This document shows positions 50,659 to 60,419 of a stretch of DNA of 64,000 nucleotides, one piece after another. The notes under the pieces are model-generated. The model saw only the letters and a program-made list of their open reading frames with translations, was not told the origin of the DNA and searched no databases. The first letter of the stretch is position 1, and the number at the start of each line of letters is the position of its first letter. The stretch is from the NCBI RefSeq assembly GCF_030272615.1, contig NC_081405.1, forward strand, positions 158,955,954 through 159,019,953, read 5' to 3'. The translations under genes and the position numbers were made by a program. This DNA is from Cryptomeria japonica. Taxonomy: Eukaryota; Streptophyta; Pinopsida; Cupressales; Cupressaceae.

Positions 50659-51003
50659 TTATAACACGATAATATTCGAAACAATCTTGTATTTCACAAT
50701 AGTAAAAAATAATGAAAGTCGCTCTAGAATAGGGGCTACAGAACTTTCTGTCAACCATTGTCTAGTTGGTCTATGAATGACATAAAATATCGATTCTAGG
50801 TGAGAATTCTTGTAATGGGTATGTGCAAATGATGGGTCAAAAATGAGCGTGCGCCATCTCTTATGCACTGTGGACATCTTCAACACATCTCTGGTTGAAA
50901 CCCTCAAAAGTATTTCAGTGATCAACTCATCATGACATTCCACTTGCTTTGCACTACTTCCTACTTTCAGTCTGGGACTGCCCTCCATTTTCAACTCGCT
51001 CAA
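50659..51003 (-). pseudogene. F-box protein N-terminal fragment
   Basis: The 114-aa minus-strand reading has an F-box at about residues 20-65: CHDELITEILLRVSTRDVLK, then MSTVHKRWRTLIFDPSFAHT. This is the Skp1-binding motif of SCF ubiquitin ligase adaptors (L-x-x-E-L-I-x-E-I-L-x-R-[LV], then V-x-K-x-W, then I-x-D-P-x-F). Similarity fades after HTHYKNSHLESIF, and no kelch or FBA domain was recognised further along the strand. Plant F-box proteins are usually 350-450 aa, so this is a truncated or broken copy, or the first exon of a gene whose remainder I could not read. The start Met lies 10-20 residues before the box, which is a normal position. Confidence 0.7.
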
Positions 51004-52159
51004 ATAACCCTTCTTTTCTTTTCAATGCAGACCTTCTCCCTTGGAATAGAATAAAGAACTCTAAAATATTTACATATAGATAGAGCCCAAGCCCATGTAA
51101 GGGTTCGTTTAAGAGATCCATAATGTTTCTGAATATGTGTTTAAAACAATTACTTTAGTCTAAACTATAACAATTATTAAAGAAGTTATGATCTAGTATA
51201 GACATTTTAGACAAGAAAATCTTATATAGAGACCCACCATTAATGTTCGATCTGTATATATGGGAAACTAACCAGCCGTTTACAACAGTGATTTATGTGT
51301 CAGTGGAAGGCATTTATGGTGGGTCGATGGTAAGTCCAATAAGTGGCATTCACATAGACAAAGTCGCATGACGTTGGAGGCTTGCAACAACCGAACTGCA
51401 ATATTCAATTCAAATTTCCCATGTTATTAGTACAAAAACATATCACAACTCTAATAGAGGCTGAAATCAAATTCTCCATAGTTACAATGTTTATTATAAA
51501 AAATGAGATTTTAGTTGTATTACCTGAATTGGGGATAAATTCTTTTTGTAGAACTGCTCTGCAACTTGGTTGACTGAATCATTGGTGAAGTTTTTGCATA
51601 CTTTGGCATCCTAAAGGCGACTCTTAATTTTGTTCCAATTGCTGCTCTACTCCACTATCCTCTCTCGTATATCTACGTATGGCCAAAGCTCATCTCTGCA
51701 AAATGAGAAAATAAAGACCAATTAATGATTCCATTGTCTTCGGCATTTCAAATCTTGTTTCCCAATTCTTAGTGTTGAAATTAACTGAAAACCCAAAAAA
51801 AATTATAATTGACAGAAAGACCAAATTTGATAAACGCATTCTGTGCAAAGAAGATCCATGGACGCAGCGACAGAACAAAGCAACTGGATTGATTTCTAAG
51901 GCCTCATGTTTGTAGCGGATTTCCTACTGTAATTTGACAGAATGTACTGAATTCTTAAGCGGTGAACTTAATTGAAAACAAAACAAATTGTACTAATTAA
52001 CTGAAAGATCAAATTTGATATAGAACTAAGTTCAGGCAAATCATTCTGTCGAGAGAAGATCCATTGTCTTCGACGTTTCAAATCTTGTTTCCCAATCATA
52101 CAAGCCTTGCAAACGTAGTCTCCTGCTACAAAACCATCAAAACCATCATCTGGAAAAGC
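51004..52159. other. intergenic stretch with a diverged direct repeat
   Basis: No gene recognised. CATTGTCTTCG.C.TTTCAAATCTTGTTTCCCAAT occurs at about 51730 and 52063. The blocks between (AACTGAAAG.CCAAATTTGATA, GAAGATCCATG) also recur, so part of the interval is an old duplication. Confidence 0.5.
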
Positions 52160-52640
52160 CCTTGGTATCCCATCCACTCATTCGACGCTACACAATCCAT
52201 GCCCGTTTCTTCCACATCGTTAAAATAGCTCAATATGTTGGTCCGCGATCTCAACTTTGACCTGCAGCATGGCGTAGATGAGTCATGCAATCTCACTGTT
52301 CCATCTGACGGAACTCCCGCTACATTATCATCGCAAACAGCATGGGGAGCCATTTGGGGAGACATTCTCATATCTAATCCGTGCCCACAACGCCACTTCC
52401 TATTACCCTCTCCTCATCCCCGGCCCTTTGACGATCATGGACTATCTGGTATTCCCTCACAGAGGAATTTCGCTAGACACGAGCAGGAACTTTTGTTCTG
52501 CGAAAGAAATTCTGAGGATCATCAGGGCCATGAGCTACAACAAGCTCAACGTCTTCCACTGGCATATAACTTCTATGTCATTCAACCAAAACCTCCACCT
52601 CCAGATTATTTCTCTACCTTTCGGCTCTCTCTCGCCAAAC
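52160..52640 (+). pseudogene. beta-N-acetylhexosaminidase (GH20) pseudogene fragment
   Basis: Two frames carry plant hexosaminidase sequence in order. The first reads LQHGVDESCNLTVPSDGTPA and TLSSQTAWGAIWG (52265-52365, frame of 52235). The second reads ETFSYLI and then FPHRGISLDTSRNFCSAKEI, LRIIRAMSYNKLNVFHWHIT (about 52360-52570, frame of 52278). In GH20 enzymes this spans the end of the N-terminal alpha/beta domain and the first strands of the catalytic barrel. The enzyme removes terminal GlcNAc/GalNAc from N-glycans. The frame change near 52360 and the loss of similarity after HWHIT, before the catalytic Asp-Glu pair, show a dead fragment. It could also be an intron boundary at HWHIT followed by deletion. 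Confidence 0.85.
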
Positions 52641-52667
52641 GCAACTATTTGGCAAGATGATCATTGA

Positions 52668-52812
52668 GGCGGGCATTTCAAATTTTTGGCCACACATTTA
52701 CAAACTGCGTCCGGCATTTCAAATTGAGGCGGGCTTTTCAAATCAAATTGAGGTGGGCTTTTCAAATTGACGTGGGCATTTTCAAATTGACGGCAGGCAT
52801 TTTAAATTTTTG
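52668..52812 (+). repeat. minisatellite, about 20-bp unit (GGCGGGCATTTCAAATT)
   Basis: Six or seven imperfect copies of G(A/C)GG(C/T)GGGC(A/T)TTTCAAATT follow the hexosaminidase fragment. The long open frame from 52664 is built on this repeat and is unlikely to be a gene. 52813-53220 holds nothing recognised. Confidence 0.75.
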
Positions 52813-53259
52813 GACGTGTAGCCGTGCTCGTGACCATGAGAGTGGCCGGCAAATGTTAGCGGCATTCAAATCTTTTCCGTCAACCGCAAAACGACGACAG
52901 AACATGTCTCATGGCATCATGGAAGAGCATGCGATTTTGGAACTGCATCGTCACATGCCATGCCATTTTGGAGCCAGAATAGCTACAGCTGTCTCGATTT
53001 ACTCCAGACATGGAAATCAGAAATCACGGGCTGCAAAAGTTACACGTACATAATATCGTTATAGCATGAGAGGTTATTCAGCGGTGTAAACAGTATTAAT
53101 GCAATTTACTCCAGATGTGACATAAGTAATCTATGGCAGACATAATGATAGAGGGCAAGGTGCAGACTGTACCAAACCTAATCACAAGTGACATCTCTTT
53201 TCAGTAGCTTTCGGTGAGGCATTAAACACGTTGCAGAAACGAACAGACGCCCGTCCATC

Positions 53260-53266
53260 TATAAAT
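53260..53266 (+). promoter_or_regulatory. TATA box of the lipoxygenase gene
   Basis: TATAAAT lies 128 bp before the start codon in a fairly GC-balanced stretch, which predicts a transcript start near 53290 and a 5' leader of about 100 nt. An ACGT core (AACACGTTG, about 53226) lies 30 bp upstream and could be a bZIP site. That is a guess from a four-base core. Confidence 0.7.
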
Positions 53267-53387
53267 GGGCATTTGAAGGAGCTCTACTAGTATCTCAACC
53301 TCAAATTAGTGTGAGTGTTTAACGAGCAAGTTCAGCTTTAGCGAGAAGCAGTTTGGAGTAGGAATTAGATTTTTAAGTTTTGCGAAG

Positions 53388-56300
53388 ATGAATGTGTCAA
53401 GCCTATTGAATAACGTCTCTGTTCCAACAATTCCAACATGGCCACTGACCTCTACAAATGTGGATGCGGAGGAGTTTGAAATCAAAGGAGAAGTGGTGTT
53501 AATGAAAGCATATCTTGCGGATGTGACCGATTACTCTGCCACTGTGGCAGACACGGTCTCTGAGTTGCTCGGGCAGAAAGTGTTTCTTCAGCTCGTCAGT
53601 AGTGATAAGATTGATCAAGGTAATATTGTTACTCTAATCATATCATCTTGATGATAGATCGGATCAGTTATGTATTATGATTCTTTAAAGATTTCTTCAT
53701 TCAATTAATCATATTATTTTGATTATTTTGATGATAGATCAGATCGATTATGTATAATGAGTCATTATAATTTCTTAAAGATTTGTCAATTCAATTCATT
53801 TATCTTTTTGAATCAATCTATCATCTTCATATCATTAGACTGCATTAATTCCGTCATAGTTAATTTAATGACTGATTTGATGGCGTAGATACGGGAACCG
53901 GGAAGAAAGGGGCGGAGAAATCGATAAGCTGGAGCCCGCTGGATGGTCCCGTAGCCGGCGACTCACAATTCTCCGTCACCTTCACATGGAAGTCAGAACT
54001 GGGAGTGCCTGGTGCATTGCTTGTGAAGAACGCGCACCCGAGGGAATTCTTCTTGAAATCGCTCACGCTCTCCGCCGTAACTGGCAAAATTCCAGCACTT
54101 CGTTTTTGCTGCAACTCCTGGATCTACCCTTACTACTTATTCAACCAAATCGCGCGGGTCTTTTTTTCTACTCGGGTAAGAGAATTTCAAATAAAATAAT
54201 TTCAGAAGTGATCATGGAGCAATAAATATACTATTAATGTATGTTATATGCTCAATATCAATTATTTCAGAGTCATCTTCCCAATGAAACGCCGGCGGGT
54301 TTGATAACGTTGAGACAGCAAGAGTTGACTTCTCTGCGAGGAAATGGGACCGGAGAGCGACAGTTGTGGGATCGTGTTTATGACTACGATCTTTACAATG
54401 ATTTGGGTAACCCAGACAGTAGTCCCGATCTCCGCAGGGAGGTGCTCGGTGGATCGCAGGACCTTCCCTATCCCAGAAGATGTAGAACTGGACGTGCCCC
54501 CTCCAAAACAGGTTCTCTGAATATTATAGAGCTTAAAGCCTTTGTCTAGTGTTCAGTTGATTTTAGTTTATTTGTTCGGTTGATCAATGATAATGTTTAT
54601 AATATGATAGATGGGAAGTTTGAAAGCTTGCCTCTCTTGCCCACCACCCAATTCTTCGTTCCACCAGACGAGAAGTTCCCACATATCAATCTGTCCGACT
54701 ACAGGGCTAATTTGGTTCGAGCGTTCGTCAAGAAAGTGGTACCCACCCTCAAGTCCATATTTGGTGATAAATTCAACTCCCTGCAAGATGTGAAGGATAT
54801 TTACAGCAAAGGAATCCCCAAGTCTATCAATTCTGTTATGGATCTTAGTCGAGATATAATTCCCCTTCAAATGGTGAAAGGATTGCTCAGCACAGAGGAC
54901 CAAGCCATCATAAATTTCACAGTTCCCCAAGTTTTCAAGGGTGAGAGATCAATTTGAAGCGTTCATTCTAGTACTAGTTATCAAGTAAACAGTGTAGCTT
55001 ATACTAATATTTTCCAAATATTTGTTTGCCACTCACAGCTGACGAACGTGCTTGGAAGACAGATGAAGAGTTTGCGCGTCAAGCTCTTTCAGGTCTCAAT
55101 CCCATGGCCATTCAATGTCTGCAGGCAAGCAAATCGAAACACCAGCTTCTTTTAACCTATAATTTGGATCACAGTTAAACTTGATGTTGGAGTTGAATAT
55201 TGATTATAATTCTAATGCCCTTCTATTAAACTTGGCACAGAGCTTTCCTCCATCAAGCAGCTTGGACGCCGAGTTATATGGCCCTCAGGAGAGTTCTATA
55301 ACGGCAGATCATATCGAGAAAAACCTCGATGGCCTTACGGTCCAGCGGGTATGTTATATCTGTATAGTGATTCAACTACTTTCACAAGATATATAAGTTA
55401 AAGGAGAGAATTCTGATCCTTTGACCAATCCCATGGTGGGATTAAATGTGAATTATTTGATTAGGCTGTGGAAGCAAAAAGACTCTTTATCTTGGACTAC
55501 TACGATGCGTACATGCCCTACATCGAACGCATTAACAAAGAATCAGATGAGCGAAAAATGTATGCCTCCCGCGCGCTCTTCTTCCTTACAGACCAAGGAA
55601 TTCTGAGGGTTGTAGCAATCGAGTTGTGTTTGCCTCCCACCAGTCTCAGCCAAGCTCAAAGAAACGTTTACACCCCTGCCCAAGACGGAGAAGAAGGAGC
55701 TTTGTGGCTGCTCGCCAAAGCTCATTCAAGAGTTAACGATTCTGGTTATCACCAGTTAATCAGTCATTGGTAAGAGCAAATTAAAACAATAAAATGGTAG
55801 TTTAGTATATTAAACTTTAACTAATATCAAGACGACAAACGAATGTTATGATGATTACTTAAATCTCATGCATCATGTAGGCTAAGAACTCATGCCGTCA
55901 TCGAGCCCTTCATCATTGCAACTCACAGGCACCTGAGCAAAATGCATCCCCTTCACAAGTTACTACTTCCTCACTATTTTGACACCATGGACATCAATCA
56001 ATCTGCCCGGCAGATTCTGATTAATTCAGGTGGTGTTATCGAATCAGGCTTCACACCCCACAGATACTCCATAGAGTTGTCCTCTAAAGCATATAAGTAC
56101 TGGAAACTCAATGAACAAGGCTTGCCCGCAGATCTTATTAAAAGGTATAATACTCTCTACCGTCAAATGTCATGTATTATATAAATAATTCTAAGCTAGG
56201 ATATGTACCTATATAATTGCAGAGGGATGGCAGTTGCAGACTCAACGGCACCTAACGGACTGAGGCTTGTGATAGAAGACTACCCATATGCAGTGGACGG

Positions 56301-56997
56301 TCTGGAGATCTGGGGTGCTTTAAAGCAATGGGTGAGTGATTACCTGTCTCTCTACTACAAGAGCGACGATGCAATCAAGGAAGACGCAGAAGTGCAAGCT
56401 TGGTGGAAGGAGGTGGTGAACGTGGGGCATGGTGACCTGAAGATTGAAAGCGGATGGTATCAAATGGAATCGGTGGAAGAAGCAGTGGAAGCAGTGACCA
56501 CTCTCATCTGGGTTGCATCTGCTCACCATGCAGCCGTGAACTTCGGACAATATGCCTACGGAGGATACATGCCCAATCTCCCCACCCTCAGCAGACGCCT
56601 CATTCCTGAGAAACATTCCGTTGAGTACGCGGAAATGATGAAAGATCCAGAGGCTTTTTTGCTCTCATCTGTGTCTGCCCCCAGTGAGGCCACCACTGTA
56701 ATGGCGGTGCTGGAGCTTTTGTCGAAGCATTCGACAGATGAAGTTTATTTGGGGCAGGTGAAGGGGTCCACTCCTGAATGGACGGACGATGAGGGCATTG
56801 AACAAGCCTTTCGGAAATTTTCTGCAACTCTGGCGGCCGTGGAGAAGAATGTTTTGGAGAGGAACAAGAATTCCAACCTAAAGAACAGGTATGGGCCATC
56901 GCAGGTTCCATACAAGCTGCTCTATCCGGGCACCACTGATCTATCCAAGGAGGGTGGATTGACCGGCAGGGGAATTCCAAACAGCGTTTCCATTTAG
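53388..56997 (+). CDS. LOX: lipoxygenase (13-LOX-like), nine exons, 875 aa
   Basis: Adds O2 to linoleic/linolenic acid, the first step of the oxylipin (jasmonate, green-leaf volatile) pathway. Exons: 53388-53619, 53889-54175, 54271-54511, 54611-54940, 55039-55124, 55241-55348, 55465-55769, 55881-56144, 56223-56997. They total 2628 nt in one frame, and all introns are 78-269 bp. An N-terminal PLAT/LH2 beta-barrel (about residues 30-175) is followed by [12 protein letters not shown] and the catalytic domain. Iron ligands by alignment with soybean LOX-1: H529, H534, H720, N724 and the C-terminal I875 (NSVSI). The His cluster H524/529/534/552/561 is complete. A572 at the Coffa site predicts S-stereochemistry. 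G586-F587 at the T556-F557 position suggests 13-regiospecificity. No convincing plastid transit peptide is seen. Oddities are L737 for the conserved Arg707, H719 for the usual Leu, and a GC donor in intron 5. It appears intact. Confidence 0.95.
55125..55240 (+). other. lipoxygenase intron 5 with GC-AG splice sites
   Basis: The exon ends ...CTGCAG and the intron begins GCAAGC. The acceptor is TTGGCACAG before AGCTTTCCT. Using GC keeps the conserved [19 protein letters not shown] junction in frame. The nearest GT (near 55092) would delete conserved residues. A 5' CAG|GCAAG context is typical for plant GC-AG introns. Confidence 0.85.
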
Positions 56998-57118
56998 TCT
57001 GTCTCCTTTCTCTTCTCAGTTTAATATGCTATCTCATAATTTCCGATAAAGCTTTTGTATGAAGTGGCGAATGCAGAATGGCTGCGGCTATTCTGTATCG
57101 TCGTAGAGCTAAGTACTC

Positions 57119-57124
57119 AATAAA
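57119..57124 (+). terminator. polyadenylation signal of the lipoxygenase gene
   Basis: AATAAA lies 122 bp after the stop codon, in TCAATAAATGTAAGG, a plausible near-upstream element. Confidence 0.6.
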
Positions 57125-57357
57125 TGTAAGGTCGGTGGCGTGTTACCCTGCGCCACACTTTGTCGTTGGACTTTTTAATGCACCTTGGATAATGCCACTT
57201 TCCTTTCGTCATTGCTGAGTTCGTCGGAAAAGCCATTCACTAATTTATTTAAGAAAATAAATGAAATCAAATAATTTTCTATTAGTGTAATTGCTGCCAA
57301 AATATTTTAGAAAAACTAACCATCTAATATTCAAATAGAGATAACTAACGTTTTTTT

Positions 57358-57530
57358 ATTTCTAGTGTATTTTTTCTGGATTCGATTGTGTGTATATTTT
57401 TTCATGTCTTGGGAATTCTTTTCATCCTGATGATGAATCATCGAGTGTGATTCGAAACGTTAAAAAAAAAAAAAAAAAAGATGGGAAAAATATACACACA
57501 ATCGAATCCAGAAAAAATACACTAGAAATA
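57358..57530. repeat. snap-back inverted repeat with about 44-bp arms
   Basis: ATTTCTAGTGTATTTTTTCT and the following GGATTCGATTGTGTGTATATTTTT (57358-57400) are the reverse complement of 57485-57530. The loop holds CCTGATGATGAATC...GATTCGAAACGTT and an 18-base poly-A. No coding capacity. It is MITE-like, or the end of a retroelement; see findings for the ribozyme-like loop. Confidence 0.85.
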
Positions 57531-57539
57531 CAAAATGGA

Positions 57540-59340
57540 TTGTGGAAATCTCATAGCTTTAACGTTTTTTTTCTAAAAAAATATTTATTGATACAACATA
57601 TTCAACTTACTATTCATATGCATTTAACATCTCCTAACAAGATATGCATGTTTCATTATGAATATAAACATAAAAGCACTATAACGCAAGCAAAAATAAA
57701 CACAACTCTATAATTAATCTTCCCCTAGGGTACCTCAACGTCATTACTTACAATCTCATCAAGATCATATCCATATAAGCATAACGTCATATTTACTACC
57801 ATGATTCAATGCATTCTAACTCAACTAACATTTCTTTTTTCATGCATACGTAAGATACCTTCATTATTCTAACTATCATGATTACAACCATTATTAATGC
57901 AAATCCCATTAACCCCTAAGATTCATTTAAGAGCACCAAACCAAATGTTCCTAGTCCCAATTACTTATTCAACATCCTAGCATCATTATTCCATTTTTAA
58001 TACTATTTACCACATTACTAATCCATTTCCTTAATCATCATAGACATTCATACAACACTAATGCATATCCATAGAACCAATTCCATTAATAAGTAATATC
58101 TATGATACAAAATTACATTCTCTTACAAGTGTTATGATTATGTCCCAATACATCATCTACTATTACATATACATCAACCATTTTACATCAAGAAGCATAG
58201 CTCTCAACTACATATAAAATTACATCATGAATTCCACAAGATACATATGCCATATGAATTATATACATCAATCTGCTACCATTATCCATCCATGGCTGAA
58301 GAGATAAGAGATCCACATCCACGCAAGAGCGACCAATGAAGAACATCCCAATGGAAGAAAGCATCAAACCACCCGACCATATGGAACCATAAGGAACCAC
58401 CCCCAGTGCTAGAAGATGGCACAAGTTCACACACACACACTCTAGATCTCAACTGACACCTAACAACCAAAGGATAACAATCCACACAACACGCGACTAA
58501 AGCGGGGCTCAATAAATTATAAGACTTCCAGAGGCTACTCCCAAAACAAGACTCAAGGTGCTAAGACCTACATGTAGGGAAGAGTGTCATCACATGCTAT
58601 CACCATCAAGGGATATCCTAGAACTCAATCTTGGCATCCGTGATACACATGTAGAACCATCTCAACCTTTGAGTAAATCAAGGGAGTTCAATTTATCCAG
58701 TTACCAAATGTGCCCATACCTCACTCCAACTATACTAGCAATCTGGCGATGAGATGGGGTACCACATATACACTTCTTATCTTAGTAAGATGAGTTAATA
58801 CTACCCAACCCACCTATAATTAATTTATTATGTTATTACTTGATTATTACCATAAACCTCCAATGAGCTATCCCAACGATCTAGACCCTAGCTCCATAAC
58901 ACAAGGAATCCTACTAGTCCAATCTTCAAGACCTCGACAGACTCATGGAAGCCCACTCCCCCTAACATGCTCCTAGACCTTAGGGATCCTCACATACATA
59001 TGCAAAATTGAAAGGGCTCACAAAGCATAATTCGGATAACCAAGATTTCTGAATACATAAGAATATCATAAATGCTTAACAATGCCAACACCATGACCAC
59101 ATAGGTAGCATAAATCACATATCATCACAAATGAGAAATATACCAAGAGCCCAAACATTGCAACAAGGTACATTTCCCATTTTTCATAAAACATATCAGT
59201 GCAAATACTCAATCATAAGACAAATCTATGCTCTAGTTGACCAAAGAGAACTCAGGGAAATACAACATAGCCTCTGGACTATCACAATACCCAAATTGAA
59301 AACTCAAAAACTGGCCTAGAAGACAAATACATCACAGGAA
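57540..59340. other. AT-rich stretch without recognised gene
   Basis: No protein family seen on either strand. 58500-58770 is more GC-balanced (AGGGATATCCTAGAACTCAAT, GGTACCACATATACAC) and may be part of an unrecognised repeat. Confidence 0.5.
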
Positions 59341-59359
59341 GCCCAAACAGGAAGACTGG

Positions 59360-59600
59360 TGCATTTGCTCAGTAGAGCAGTGCATACTCATGATGGTATA
59401 GCGCTTTTGACAATAATTACAACACATAGAAAAGATATTTTAGCATATATAAGGGGCTCTGCAATGATTCTGGCAGTCATTACAGCACATCTGACACTTA
59501 GTTTAGCGTCTTTGGGCCTTAAACTAGTGCATATGAGAAATACATTAGCGCATATAATAAATATAATAGCGCATATGACACAAGGCATGTAACTCTGAAA
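59360..59600 (+). repeat. degenerate minisatellite (TTAGCGCATATRA, about 20-26 bp)
   Basis: A loose repeat of (T/A)TAGCGCATAT or its variants (TAGCATATA, TAGTGCATATGA, TAGCGCTTTTGACA) occurs about eight times. The open frame across it (59359-59592) is repeat-derived. 59600-60420 shows no gene. Confidence 0.6.
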
Positions 59601-60419
59601 ATGGAATTGAAGTCTTCGACTAAGGCATAAAATGATAAATATGAACTTTTAGCATGAGATCACGAGGCAATAACCAACCCAAACAATGCCTAAAGCCAAA
59701 TCAAATAAGGGAAATGAATGAATCAAATGCATACATCTTAACCAAGGCTCTGAGAACATTCCTGACAATACACGAGAGACACAAAAGATGAATCTCCAAA
59801 AAACACTTAGCTCCTCAAATCATAGGCATACCAACTAAACAATTACAACCAAACTTCTCCCAAACACAGATTGACCAAATGCCAGGAGACAAATACAATT
59901 GCATCACAACATGTAGGGAAGGAAACCAAGCCGTTCACAACAATATCCAGAAAGCATAGCCAATATAAACATGAACCCCCAATGTATTTATTTCTCTCCA
60001 ACTATACAAATAATCTTACGGCTTTACCAATTTTCCCAACCCTTCACCAATCCTTTCACAAACACGGCACATGTACAGTCCTTTTGAAAATTAAATACAA
60101 AAGAGAAGATCCTCCAACGTGGTTATTGAAGTTATGGAATGTCAACCAAGTTGATGAAGTGCAATAAACCAACCAATTCAAATCCAATCCAAGCCAAACA
60201 ACTCCAAACAAAATCCAATATCCAATCTTTAGTTCGCAGATAATTCCTAACTGCCAACCCCCGCAAAATGCACAGGAAGACCAATAAATAGAAATTCAAG
60301 CCAAAACCTTAGAATATGTCAGCCAATGAAAATAATAGATTAAAATTTCTCCAACTAATTAACTCTACTTATTAGTAATTTTTTATGGACTAAAATAGGG
60401 AATAAAAAGGGATTACCTT

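Noticed and set aside
52664-53053. 129-aa open frame before the lipoxygenase gene
   Set aside because: Its first half is the 20-bp minisatellite and no family is recognised.
55085-55100. A GT donor at TCAGGTCTCA for lipoxygenase exon 5
   Set aside because: It would remove the conserved [11 protein letters not shown] segment and break phase. The GC donor at 55125 keeps both.
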